Assembly: GCF_047302285.1 (NCBI RefSeq)
Contig: NZ_CP154845.1
Coordinates: 868,001-932,000, forward strand
Origin: Robertmurraya sp047302285
Lineage (GTDB): Bacteria; Bacillota; Bacilli; Bacillales; Cytobacillaceae
Reading direction: 5' to 3'
Length of the DNA stretch: 64,000 bases
The notes under the pieces were generated by a model. It was given only the letters and a program-made list of their open reading frames with translations, was not told where the DNA came from and ran no database searches. Positions 25,408-33,928 of the stretch are shown in pieces (the first letter of the stretch is position 1; every line of letters begins with the position of its first letter). A program made the position numbers and the translations under genes.

Positions 25408-25953
25408 ATGGGAAAAGAGGCAAAGGTAGTAGCAATTAGTATAAGTGGCAAGCACACATTTAGTAAGGAAAATAAAGAGAGGATAAGATTGGTGAAGGGG
25501 TTAGGAGTTGAAGGAGATGCTCATTTTGGTTCTACGGTCAAACATCGTTCAAGAGTGGCACAAGATCCTAACCAGCCAAACTTAAGACAAGTACACCTCA
25601 TCCATCAAGAGTTATTTGAAGAGTTGAAAGATCGTTTTCTTCTAGAACCTGGCCAAATGGGTGAAAATATCACGACTGCTGGACTCGACCTTCTCGGGTT
25701 ATCTGAGGGTACACTTCTATATATTGGTGAGACTGCAGTGGTTAAAGTAACGGGATTGCGCAATCCGTGTGCTCAAATCGACCATTTTCAACCTGGGCTT
25801 TTAAAAGCGGTTTTAGACAAGGACGAGAGTGGAAATGTTATAAGAAAAGCTGGGATCATGGGGATTGTTCTCGAAAGCGGAATAATAAAGCCAGGAGATG
25901 CTATTCGAGTTGTTCCTCCTTCAGGGCCATTTAAGAAACTAGAGCGAGTTTAA
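25408..25953 (+). CDS. MOSC domain protein
   Basis: 181 residues of the MOSC family (molybdenum cofactor sulfurase C-terminal-like; YiiM/YflK branch). Seen: GVEGDAHFGSTVKHRSRVAQDP, LRQVHLIHQELFEEL, GQMGENITTAGLDL, and the conserved Cys in VTGLRNPCAQIDHF, the usual sulfur- or substrate-binding residue. Members act in Mo-cofactor-dependent reductions or cofactor handling. GGGAGGGG precedes the ATG. The same window contains two Mo-enzyme clusters, but this gene is not adjacent to them. Confidence 0.85.
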   Translation: MGKEAKVVAISISGKHTFSKENKERIRLVKGLGVEGDAHFGSTVKHRSRVAQDPNQPNLRQVHLIHQELFEELKDRFLLEPGQMGENITTAGLDLLGLSEGTLLYIGETAVVKVTGLRNPCAQIDHFQPGLLKAVLDKDESGNVIRKAGIMGIVLESGIIKPGDAIRVVPPSGPFKKLERV

Positions 25954-25984
25954 AAAACCCACACTTTCGAAAAATCAGTGTGGG
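25952..25984 (-). terminator. Intrinsic terminator of the XRE regulator gene
   Basis: On the minus strand CCCACACT...AGTGTGGG (8-bp stem, 11-base loop) is followed by TTTTTT. It lies just after the regulator stop at 25992 and overlaps the end of the convergent MOSC gene. Confidence 0.85.
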
Positions 25985-25991
25985 AATCGGA

Positions 25992-26576
25992 TCAAATATA
26001 CTGATAATACAATCCAAGCTGCGTATCATACCATAATAGCATTCCATGTTTGCGCTTTGGAATTCGTGACTGGAATCCCCATTCAGGGTACTGTTTGATG
26101 ATTTGCACTTGATCACCTGTAGCAAAAGCAATAAATGAAATATAATGTTCTTTCGTCATCGGATGCTCACTCGAAATAGACCATTCTTGATCAACTTCTG
26201 AAACGGACAGTTTTTCATCGTCCGATGCTTTTTTTGCCACTAACGGTTCGAGCTTTTTTCCGCAACAGGAAACGCTCATATTTCCAGTTGCCAATACGAT
26301 ATTTTGGCAAGTTGTACAAACAAAATAATAGGACTTCTTCATATTTCCTCCAATAAATTCATTTGCTGATAATTCTCCATCTAAAATATTCTCTATATTC
26401 ACTCCAAGAAGAGCAGATAGGCTAGGTAACAGTGAGATATCAGGACATCCGAGCCCACGCTCCCATTTGGAGATAGTTCTGTCTGATATATTCATCTCAT
26501 CGGCTAATTGTTTTTGTGTTAAGCCTTTTTCTTTTCGCAAAGTTAAAATTAACTCTCCAATTTTACGATTGTCCAT
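25992..26576 (-). CDS. XRE-family regulator fused to a desulfoferrodoxin-like domain
   Basis: 194 residues. Residues 1-65 form an XRE helix-turn-helix (LRKEKGLTQKQLADEMNISDRTISKWERG). After a linker comes FVCTTCQNIVLATGNMSVSCCGKKLEPL (about 84-112), which matches the Fe(SCys)4 desulforedoxin pattern C-x2-C...CC. Then EHPMTKEHYISFIAF corresponds to the superoxide-reductase segment HPM..EHYI. The catalytic-centre ligands normally in KHVP and CNxHG are missing (DDEK; YDTQLG). A regulator sensing metal or redox through a rubredoxin-like site is a fair inference. Good SD AGGAGG before the ATG. Confidence 0.75.
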   Translation of the reverse strand: MDNRKIGELILTLRKEKGLTQKQLADEMNISDRTISKWERGLGCPDISLLPSLSALLGVNIENILDGELSANEFIGGNMKKSYYFVCTTCQNIVLATGNMSVSCCGKKLEPLVAKKASDDEKLSVSEVDQEWSISSEHPMTKEHYISFIAFATGDQVQIIKQYPEWGFQSRIPKRKHGMLLWYDTQLGLYYQYI

Positions 26577-26683
26577 GCTTTTTCCTCCTAATCTATTGTT
26601 ATCATAAGATGAGATAGAAAGATAAGCAACAAACGATCCGTAGAGTATGATTTAGAAATATTTGGTGAAAGGAGATGTGTAAT

Positions 26684-26857
26684 ATGTGGTGGTTCGTGAT
26701 CGTAATCGTAGGTGTCCTGCTTTATGCTTTCTTGATTGATTGGAGACGTAAGAAGAATAATAACAATCCTTTAAGACCAACAAACCCTCATGCGAAAAAA
26801 GGAGAAGATTCTAATTATATGAAGGGAGACAATAAGGATACTGGTGGATTTCATTAA
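26684..26857 (+). CDS. Small single-helix membrane protein
   Basis: 57 residues: one N-terminal membrane helix (MWWFVIVIVGVLLYAFLIDW) followed by a basic, then polar Asn/Lys/Gly-rich tail. AAAGGAG lies 9 bases before ATG 26684; an upstream in-frame ATG (26675) is too close. Small proteins of this shape are frequent in spore-formers; I do not recognise a family. Confidence 0.55.
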   Translation: MWWFVIVIVGVLLYAFLIDWRRKKNNNNPLRPTNPHAKKGEDSNYMKGDNKDTGGFH

Positions 26858-26897
26858 GGTTTGTCCGGAGGTTTAAGAAATGTATCAGAACGAAGAA

Positions 26898-26920
26898 AGT
26901 GGTATCTTAATGGTACCACT
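26898..26920 (+). promoter_or_regulatory. Hairpin in the leader of the MBL hydrolase gene
   Basis: AGTGGTAT (26898-26905) pairs with GTACCACT (26913-26920), 8 bp with one T:G and a 7-base loop. It is 24 bases before the ATG at 26945 and has no T run. It may be a processing or translation-control structure. It shares GGTACCAC with T-boxes but lacks the rest. Confidence 0.35.
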
Positions 26921-26944
26921 ATAAAATATTCAGGAGTAACTTTC

Positions 26945-27910
26945 ATGAAAAAATTCGAAAATCAAATAACTACCACGATGAATATGGGATTGAAATCAAT
27001 GATTAGCATGCTAAAGGATGCTGTTAAGGAGAGAGCCAGTCGCAGACCTTCAGATACGATTGCTATAGAGAAGTTTAAAGTCAATGAAGTGGAGACGAAT
27101 AATCCACGAATTACGTGGTTTGGCCATTCCTCGTTTTACCTTGAAATGGAAGGAAAGAAGCTCTTATTTGATCCGATGTTTAATTTACGGCCATCACCTG
27201 TACCGTGGGTAGGTACAAAGAGATATACGGGCAACTTATTAGACAAGCTTGATGAATTTACTCAGCTTGACGCAGTGATAATTTCACATGACCATTACGA
27301 TCATTTGGATTACCAATCTATTCAACGATTAAAAGATAAGGCTTCTCGATTTGTCGTTCCTCTAGGTGTTCGCAAACGTTTAATAAAATGGGGAGTAGCA
27401 GCTGATAAGATTACGGAGCATGACTGGTGGGTGGAATTTGAATTCAAAGGTCTAACTCTAGCTTGTACTCCTGCAAGGCATTTTTCTGGAAGAGGGCTGC
27501 ATGATCGTAACACGACTTTGTGGTGTTCATGGGTCATTTTAGGTCAAGAATACAAGATTTTTTACAGTGGAGACAGTGGCTATGGGCCACATTTTAAGGA
27601 AATCGGTGAAAAGTACGGTCCATTCGATATCACATTGCTAGAATGTGGGCAATATGATGAACGTTGGTCTGGGATTCATATGAAACCTGAAGAAACAGTA
27701 CAAGCCCATCTTGATGTGAAAGGTGAATTATTTATTCCTGTCCATTGGGGAGGATTTACTTTAGCCTATCATGCCTGGACGGATCCAGTTGAAAGAGCAA
27801 TGGAAGCTGCATTGAAAAACGGAGTACGCATGTTGACACCCAAAATCGGAGAAACTGTATTGATTGATTCAGAGGAGCTCCCATTAGAGCCATGGTGGAG
27901 AAAAAATTAA
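26945..27910 (+). CDS. MBL-fold metallohydrolase (NAPE-PLD/RomA-like)
   Basis: About 321 residues of the beta-lactamase-fold hydrolase group containing NAPE-phospholipase D and RomA/UlaG-type proteins. Metal ligands: ISHDHYDHLDYQS (HxHxDH) near residues 115-125, PARHFSGRG near 178, SGDSGYGPHF near 215, and IPVHWGGFTLAYHAW near 270. The first 60 residues form a helical N-terminal extension. The frame opens earlier, but TCAGGAG places the start at ATG 26945. Substrate is unknown; phosphodiester or lactone hydrolysis is usual in the group. Confidence 0.87.
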   Translation: MKKFENQITTTMNMGLKSMISMLKDAVKERASRRPSDTIAIEKFKVNEVETNNPRITWFGHSSFYLEMEGKKLLFDPMFNLRPSPVPWVGTKRYTGNLLDKLDEFTQLDAVIISHDHYDHLDYQSIQRLKDKASRFVVPLGVRKRLIKWGVAADKITEHDWWVEFEFKGLTLACTPARHFSGRGLHDRNTTLWCSWVILGQEYKIFYSGDSGYGPHFKEIGEKYGPFDITLLECGQYDERWSGIHMKPEETVQAHLDVKGELFIPVHWGGFTLAYHAWTDPVERAMEAALKNGVRMLTPKIGETVLIDSEELPLEPWWRKN

Positions 27911-28138
27911 TTTTTTTCTAGGATGAAACCTTTATCTTTCGGAATCGTAAAAAACATAAATAAGTTAATAAATGAGTGACTTAAGATGAGAAGACAACAA
28001 GAGGTAGAACGGACATGATGGTATGTATAAAAATATTATAAGAATCTCTGTGAAAAACCGAAGGACCTTTTTTTCAGAAAAGAGTATAAGGACACATACT
28101 TTCAAATGCAGGAAACTTGTTAAAAGGGAGGATGGCCT

Positions 28139-28297
28139 ATGAGTTTTTGGACTTGGGTAGCAATTGCTATTGCACTAATTGGTGGATTGGTTGCCGCTAA
28201 TTCTAGAAAGAAGAAGAGCGATAAACGAAATATCCATGCATTAATTTGGTTTATCATTGCAGTAGTTTTATTTCTTGTTTGGTGGTTTACACGATAA
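28139..28297 (+). CDS. Small two-helix membrane protein
   Basis: 52 residues: MSFWTWVAIAIALIGGLVAA, a strongly basic loop NSRKKKSDKRN, then a second helix ALIWFIIAVVLFLVWWF ending TR. The SD AAGGGAGG lies 7 bases before the ATG and a perfect terminator follows, which together support a real gene. No known family recognised. Confidence 0.65.
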   Translation: MSFWTWVAIAIALIGGLVAANSRKKKSDKRNIHALIWFIIAVVLFLVWWFTR

Positions 28298-28327
28298 CTT
28301 AAATTGTGGGTAAATATAGAGAAACTA

Positions 28328-28369
28328 AAATGCTTGGATAGGGTTAGATGATATCCAAGCATTTTTTTT
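28328..28369 (+). terminator. Strong intrinsic terminator
   Basis: A perfect 13-bp stem AAATGCTTGGATA (28328-28340) / TATCCAAGCATTT (28352-28364) with an 11-base loop, followed by T residues to 28369. Confidence 0.93.
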
Positions 28370-28455
28370 AAATCCATACAACAAATTATTTGTTGGTGAT
28401 TTATTTTCAGCAAGGTAAATAAGTGAGTCGTTTTCAAAATGTACGAAGGTGGATT

Positions 28456-28544
28456 AAAAAACGAACATTTTAGTGTATTCCAATCAAAAACTTAAGCGAA
28501 TTACTGGTAATAATCATATTCTAAGTTAATATCGTTCGTTTTTT
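28456..28544. repeat. Inverted repeat in the 28298-28602 gap
   Basis: AAAAAACGAAC (28456-28466) and GTTCGTTTTTT (28534-28544) are perfect 11-bp inverted repeats 67 bases apart, each with its A/T run outward. As RNA the pair would act as a long-loop terminator in either direction; as DNA it could be the trace of a small inserted element. The rest of the gap shows no gene. Confidence 0.45.
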
Positions 28545-28602
28545 TACTTGAGGTGCGCCATTATGAAATTGATTAAAGTACATAAGATTACAATAGGTCT
28601 TT

Positions 28603-29886
28603 TTAGTGATTAACCATCTCTTCAGTACTTTCATAGACTTCAATTTCCGTCCCGGGATAATAGTGCTCAATAATTTCTTTATAGTTTTTCCCTTTGTCAG
28701 CCATTATGCTAGCTCCCCATTGACTCATGCCAACCCCATGACCATTTCCTTTCCCACTAACCTTATAAGAATCAGCACTTGAGTCAAAAGTACTTATTAA
28801 ATAGCTCTTAAAATGAATGCCCCCGATGATAGGTCTAATCTTTTTTAATTCAACATCATCGTAAGACAGCTTTTCGAATAAAATCGTCCCGTCGAATAGC
28901 TTCCTCATAAATTCCATTTGGAAAGAACCTTTGACCGAGCGAGAGGACTCGTTTTTACCCTTTTCGATTGAAAAATGGGGAATGCTCAATATTTTAATAT
29001 CCCCGATATATCCATTGTTCTGAAGCCAATTTTTCATAGATGCTGTAATTTCCTTATTTTTTTCCTCGAGCTGATCCCACCAATTGGAATCGTCCCAGTT
29101 AATTTCCTCCAAATCAATTTGCGTTTTATCCAAGGTGAAACTCCATGGCTGAATCGGATCATACGGATCGGATTTGATGGGGAAATAGGGAGTCGGCTCA
29201 CCGCCCCACACGTTTTTATTGCTTTCAGTCATCCCGCCATTACTCGCCGAATAGAAGGTACTAATTGGTTTATTCTCAAATGTTATGATTTCGCCTTTCG
29301 TATCACGCACCGCTTGTTTTGTTTTAGCAAATTCATTATATCCTCCATAGACTTGATAATGAATGGTATCATCAAGTTCAGCATCTTTATGAGTAATCGT
29401 ATACGTTCGAGCTGCCAACGTTTGCGCTTTTAACGCTTCAATATCCCAAGAGGGGAAAACTTCAAATGGGACAACCCCCTTTAAGTAATCTTCTAAAAGA
29501 AGTTGATTAACAGGGCGAATATTGTTTTTCTCCTCGATCTGGAACTCGATAGCTCCCATATAAGGTCTGTCGTTAATGTAGACTAAATGCTCTTCATCAT
29601 ATTCTTTTGGGTATAGAATAAAAGGTTTGGCTACTCTCATTTTTGATTTCCCCTGATGAAGAAACAGTTTCTTCCCTTTGATTGAAAGTTTATATTCATT
29701 CCCTTCCATAAGATTCAATGCTGGATCTAATGTTAAATGCTCACCCTGTAAACGAAGTGATAATTCAGAAGTGTTTCCTATGTAATTCCTCAATCTCACT
29801 GAAATCATCTCATCTGCAAAAACATCATTAGCAAAACATAAAAACAAGGCTGTAAAAATGATAGGCTTAAGAATTTTCATACCCAT
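28603..29886 (-). CDS. SpoIID/LytB-domain protein (exported)
   Basis: 427 residues with a signal peptide (MKILKPIIFTALFLCFANDVFA). It contains an N-terminal beta region (VRLRNYIGNTSELSLRLQGE) and the SpoIID/LytB domain: LLEDYLKGVVPFEVFPSWDIEALKAQTLAARTYT near 140-175, YSASNGGMTESNKNVWGG, and the C-terminal GKGNGHGVGMSQWGASIMADKG...HYYPGTEIEVY. SpoIID proteins are peptidoglycan lytic transglycosylases of spore engulfment; this is a homologue, not necessarily spoIID. No clear SD is visible before MGMKIL. A decayed copy lies at 35385-35989. Confidence 0.87.
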   Translation of the reverse strand: MGMKILKPIIFTALFLCFANDVFADEMISVRLRNYIGNTSELSLRLQGEHLTLDPALNLMEGNEYKLSIKGKKLFLHQGKSKMRVAKPFILYPKEYDEEHLVYINDRPYMGAIEFQIEEKNNIRPVNQLLLEDYLKGVVPFEVFPSWDIEALKAQTLAARTYTITHKDAELDDTIHYQVYGGYNEFAKTKQAVRDTKGEIITFENKPISTFYSASNGGMTESNKNVWGGEPTPYFPIKSDPYDPIQPWSFTLDKTQIDLEEINWDDSNWWDQLEEKNKEITASMKNWLQNNGYIGDIKILSIPHFSIEKGKNESSRSVKGSFQMEFMRKLFDGTILFEKLSYDDVELKKIRPIIGGIHFKSYLISTFDSSADSYKVSGKGNGHGVGMSQWGASIMADKGKNYKEIIEHYYPGTEIEVYESTEEMVNH

Positions 29887-30029
29887 ATTATTGATGATGT
29901 GGTTGTTGATTATTCATGCAGGGGGTGTTTGGTTATGTCCACCAGCAGTTTTCACATTTTATGGTGATTTTTCCACGCACTACCTCATAAATTCTAAAGT
30001 ATGAGGTAAAAAATGGGTGGTGAAAACCG

Positions 30030-30995
30030 ATGTTATCCACATTAAAAATATTGGGTGCCATTCAAGATGTCACCGAAAAAAGCATTTTGGCAACCATCAT
30101 TCAAATTGAAGGCTCTGCTTACTTAAGAGAAGGCGCGTTCATGATTATTAAAGAAAATGGGGAGAAAGTGGGAATGCTGTCTGCTGGATGTTTGGAGGAA
30201 GATTTGATTCTAAGATGTAGAGAAATATTCAAAACGGAAATCTCCCAAACCGTTATGTATGATACGAGTGCCATTGATGATGCAGGATGGGGTCAAGGGA
30301 TGGGATGCAACGGTACTATTCGAATTCTGTTAGAGCCAATCACACAAACTATACATACTAGCCTACTCAGTGTAAAAGAAGCGTTAGCACAAGGTTATGC
30401 TGTTTATCATGAAAAAGAATTTAGTGATGATTTTACGGTGAAAAAAAGTGCCTTTGAAATCATAGATGAGGACCTTGTCACAAACACCTTGCCTACTTTT
30501 TATAGAACCGAAGAAGGGTATCGGTTTACTTATTATTTTGCACCACCACCAACTGTATTAGTGTTCGGTGCAGGCGAAGATGCGAAACCATTCGTTGATC
30601 TAGCATCAAAGGTTGGATTTATCGTAAAACTTTGTGATTGGAGACCTGGGCTTTGTAATGAGGAGTGTTTTCCGAATGCGCATGAATACTATGTCGGTTC
30701 ACCAACTCAAATAGTTGATTTACTCCGCATATCTTCCAATAATTTCATCGTGATCATGAGTCATCATTTTTCCAATGATCGAGAATTTTTAACGGCCATA
30801 AAAAAATATCCGTCCGCGTATATTGGGATTCTAGGTTCAAAAGAGAGAACGAGACGTCTTTTGTGTGAGATGACAAATCAAGAGCAAATCTTTTTTCCGA
30901 TTGGCCTACCAATTGGAGCGAAAGGCCCTGAAGAAATTGCGGTCAGCATTATGGCAGAAATCATTCAAAAATATAGGATGAATCATGGAAAATAA
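30030..30995 (+). CDS. XdhC/CoxI family molybdenum hydroxylase maturation protein
   Basis: 321 residues. The N-terminal XdhC_CoxI domain has GSAYLREGAFMIIKENGEKVGMLSAGCLEEDLILRC with the conserved Cys near 61 and MGCNGTIRILLEPI near 95. The C-terminal Rossmann domain begins VLVFGAGEDAKPFVDLASKVGF near 175 and contains MSHHFSNDREFL and YIGILGSKERTRRLL. XdhC binds and sulfurates molybdenum cofactor before insertion into hydroxylases. It is the first gene of the cluster and overlaps the next by 11 bases. SD GGTGG precedes the ATG. Confidence 0.9.
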   Translation: MLSTLKILGAIQDVTEKSILATIIQIEGSAYLREGAFMIIKENGEKVGMLSAGCLEEDLILRCREIFKTEISQTVMYDTSAIDDAGWGQGMGCNGTIRILLEPITQTIHTSLLSVKEALAQGYAVYHEKEFSDDFTVKKSAFEIIDEDLVTNTLPTFYRTEEGYRFTYYFAPPPTVLVFGAGEDAKPFVDLASKVGFIVKLCDWRPGLCNEECFPNAHEYYVGSPTQIVDLLRISSNNFIVIMSHHFSNDREFLTAIKKYPSAYIGILGSKERTRRLLCEMTNQEQIFFPIGLPIGAKGPEEIAVSIMAEIIQKYRMNHGK

Positions 30996-31593
30996 CCAAC
31001 GTATCGTTGGGATTTATCTAGCAGCGGGTAGTAGCAGACGAATGGGACGAAATAAATTAACACTCCCCTTAGGAAATTCGATTTTGGGAATACACGCGCT
31101 ACACACAGCTTTACATACAGGCATAAATCATATAATCATCATCACGAGCGAGAAATCCGAGCTTCAATGGAGTAAATATTTGCACAATAAACTATCGGTC
31201 GTAACATGTGAAGAATCGAAGAAAGGCATGTCTTTTTCTTTAAAAAGGGGATTTTCTGAGGCTCAAAAAATGAATGCTGATGGAGTGATGATTCTTTTAG
31301 CTGACCAACCTTTCATTCAAGCTTCGATGTTAAATGAGCTAATTGATACATTTTCAAATGAACCAGTTGAGTATGTTGCATCAAGCTACAACAATATAAT
31401 AAGACCTCCACTTCTTATTGGAAAATCAATTTTCCCATTAGTGGATCAATTAAGTGGTGATAAAGGAATAAAGCAAGTCCTTATGAAACACCTGCAAATA
31501 AAGGGCAAAACGATACCTTTTGAAGATGAAATGCTATTTATCGATATCGATACAAGAGAAGAGTACAGGGAAATGAACGATAAATTAACATGA
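30985..31593 (+). CDS. MobA-like nucleotidyltransferase (MocA/PucB type)
   Basis: 202 residues with the NTP-transferase opening GIYLAAGSSRRMGRNKLTLPLG (residues 8-29) and the metal-binding ILLADQPFI near 108. MocA/PucB-type enzymes attach CMP to molybdopterin to make MCD for xanthine-dehydrogenase-family enzymes, which the following three genes encode. Overlaps the XdhC gene by 11 bases and its stop overlaps a possible upstream ATG of the large subunit, so translation is coupled. Confidence 0.88.
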   Translation: MENNQRIVGIYLAAGSSRRMGRNKLTLPLGNSILGIHALHTALHTGINHIIIITSEKSELQWSKYLHNKLSVVTCEESKKGMSFSLKRGFSEAQKMNADGVMILLADQPFIQASMLNELIDTFSNEPVEYVASSYNNIIRPPLLIGKSIFPLVDQLSGDKGIKQVLMKHLQIKGKTIPFEDEMLFIDIDTREEYREMNDKLT

Positions 31594-31607
31594 GAGAGGG
31601 CCATTCC

Positions 31608-33926
31608 ATGCATATTATCGGAAAAGGAATGATGCGTAAGGATTCCCTTGAAAAAGTAACGGGTCATGCAAAATACACAGCTGATTTTGAGACAAAAGAA
31701 ATGCTCTATGGACGATTAGTTACGAGTCCACATGCACATGCGAACATTAAAAAGATTGATACATCCATTGCAGAAAAAATAACCGGAATTCGAGCGATCA
31801 TTACAGGAGAAGGTTTGCCACTCACAGGAGAGGAACTGAAGGATCGATACCCGATTGCAAAAGATCGGGTTCGTTATCATGGAGAAGTAGTGGCCGTTGT
31901 AGTCGCCGATACTCCTTATATGGCTAAGAAAGGCGCAGAGGCAATAGTAGTAAATTATGAGTTACTCCCGGTGGCAAATTCGCCAACTGAAGCATTAAAA
32001 TCAGATGCACCATTATTGCATCCTGACCTTGAAAACTATGAAAAGTTAAATATGGTCTACCCTGTGCCAGGGACAAATATTGCTTGCAAAACGCAAATCC
32101 GCAAAGGAAATTGGGAAAAGGGGTGGCAAGAAAGTGACGTAATCGTTGAAGAGCAATTTGCCTTTAGACCTTCTGATCATGTCGCCATGGAAACACGTGC
32201 CACCTTTGCCCAAATTCATCCTGATGGAATAGTCGAATTAACAGCATCCTCTCAAGCCCCTTTTATGATTAAAAGATTAATAGCTGACTATTTTGGCATT
32301 GAATTAGGACGTATTATCGTGAACACGCCTCTAGTTGGAGGTGGTTTTGGGGGAAAAGCGTCAGTGCAGCTCGAACTACTAGCATACCTTGCCACAAAAG
32401 CGGTAAAAGGAAGATTGGTTAAAATTGTTAATTCTCGCGAGGGAGATATGGTCACCTCACCTGGCCATATCGGTTTGGAAGCGAAGGTGAGGCTAGGTTC
32501 GACAAGGGAAGGAATTCTCAAAGTGGCTGAAATCCTCCTTCTATGGGATGGGGGGGCTTATTCTGATAAAGCGATTGATTTAAGCCGGGCAGGAGCGGTT
32601 GATTGCACAGGTCCATATCATATTGAAAATATTTGGTGTGACTCCTTATGTATGTATACGAACCACCCATTTCCTGCTCCTTTTCGGGGATTTAGCCATT
32701 CGGAAGTTCATTTTGCCTTTGAACGAACGATGGATGCGCTGGCAAATCAACTCGGGATCGATCCGCTTGAATTGAGAGAACGAAATGCAATCCTGCCAGG
32801 ACATACAACTCCTACACAAGTCGTTTTAAACTCTAGTACGGTGGGAAATTTACCCGAATGTATTCGCAAATTGAAAGAATTGATCAAGTGGGAAGAGGGC
32901 CAAGTCACTGAACTCGGACATAACAAAGTGAGAGCAAAAGGAATTAGTTGTGTATGGAAGACATCAACGATTGATCCAGATGCTAGTTCTGGGGTTGTTA
33001 TAACGTTTAATAAGGATGGATCGATTAATTTGATGTCTGGCGTTGTGGAGATTGGGACGGGGACGAAGACGGTTCTGGCACAAATGCTCGCGGAAAAACT
33101 AAAAATGGATATAAATGATATCTATGTACAAATGGGCGTGAACACGCAAAGCACTCCAGAGCATTGGAAAACCGTGGCAAGCAGAGGAACATTTATGGCA
33201 GGAAGAGCGCTTTTAACGGCAGCAGATGATGCTATTAAACAATTAAAAAACTTGGCTTCTTTTCTATTACGGACATCGACAGAGGATTTAGAGGTTGGTT
33301 ATGGAAAAGTGTATGTAAGAGATGATCCTACTCAATTCATTCCCGTAAAAGATATTGCTTATGGATATTCATTTCCCGAAGGACCATCGATTGGCGGACA
33401 AATCATTGGTCGAGGAACGTATATTCTTCGAGGAATGACTCATTTAGACAAAGAAACGGGTGCAGGAAGACCAGGTCCTGAGTGGACGGTTGGCGCACAA
33501 GGAGTAGAAATCGAGTTGGATACAAGAGACTACACATATCGAGTGCTGAAGGCAGTCGCGGTTCTCGATATCGGGAAGGTACTAAATGAAAAAACAGTGA
33601 TGGGGCAGGTCAAGGGTTCGATGAGTATGGGCTTATCCTTTGCGGCAAGGGAAACCTTTCGCTTTGATGAAGAAGGAAGAGTGTTAAATCCTCAACTAAG
33701 AACGTATCGGCCTATCAGATTTGGCGAGCATCCAAAATATGAAGTCGCATTTGTGGAAACCCCACAAATAGATGCCCCTTATGGAGCAAGAGGCGCTGGA
33801 GAACATGCCCTAATTGGAATACCAGCTGCTCTCGGAAATAGTCTTTCAACCGCACTCTCAGTGAACATTAATTACTTGCCGATGATCCCTGAAGTGTTAT
33901 GGAAGATGAAAGAAAGTGGGAAGTGA
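31608..33926 (+). CDS. Molybdenum hydroxylase large (Mo-cofactor) subunit, xanthine dehydrogenase family
   Basis: About 772 residues. The N-terminal domain has KDSLEKVTGHAKYTADF; Mo-cofactor motifs include VGGGFGGKASVQLE near 240, APFRGFSHSEVHFAFERTMD near 360, SGVVEIGTGTKTVLAQ, and the C-terminal GARGAGEHALIGIPAAL with the catalytic Glu. It lacks the AYRCSFR active-site loop of CO dehydrogenase, so it is a xanthine/aldehyde/nicotinate-type hydroxylase of unknown substrate. An ATG at 31590 is possible, but GAGAGAGG favours ATG 31608. Works with the FAD and 2Fe-2S subunits downstream. Confidence 0.92.
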   Translation: MHIIGKGMMRKDSLEKVTGHAKYTADFETKEMLYGRLVTSPHAHANIKKIDTSIAEKITGIRAIITGEGLPLTGEELKDRYPIAKDRVRYHGEVVAVVVADTPYMAKKGAEAIVVNYELLPVANSPTEALKSDAPLLHPDLENYEKLNMVYPVPGTNIACKTQIRKGNWEKGWQESDVIVEEQFAFRPSDHVAMETRATFAQIHPDGIVELTASSQAPFMIKRLIADYFGIELGRIIVNTPLVGGGFGGKASVQLELLAYLATKAVKGRLVKIVNSREGDMVTSPGHIGLEAKVRLGSTREGILKVAEILLLWDGGAYSDKAIDLSRAGAVDCTGPYHIENIWCDSLCMYTNHPFPAPFRGFSHSEVHFAFERTMDALANQLGIDPLELRERNAILPGHTTPTQVVLNSSTVGNLPECIRKLKELIKWEEGQVTELGHNKVRAKGISCVWKTSTIDPDASSGVVITFNKDGSINLMSGVVEIGTGTKTVLAQMLAEKLKMDINDIYVQMGVNTQSTPEHWKTVASRGTFMAGRALLTAADDAIKQLKNLASFLLRTSTEDLEVGYGKVYVRDDPTQFIPVKDIAYGYSFPEGPSIGGQIIGRGTYILRGMTHLDKETGAGRPGPEWTVGAQGVEIELDTRDYTYRVLKAVAVLDIGKVLNEKTVMGQVKGSMSMGLSFAARETFRFDEEGRVLNPQLRTYRPIRFGEHPKYEVAFVETPQIDAPYGARGAGEHALIGIPAALGNSLSTALSVNINYLPMIPEVLWKMKESGK

Positions 33927-33928
33927 CC

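Noticed and set aside
26898..26920. T-box remnant before the MBL hydrolase
   Set aside because: Only GGTACCAC is shared; no Stem I, no terminator and no synthetase or amino-acid gene follows.
31608..33926. CoxL-type carbon monoxide dehydrogenase
   Set aside because: The AYRCSFR active-site loop needed for the Cu-Mo centre is absent.
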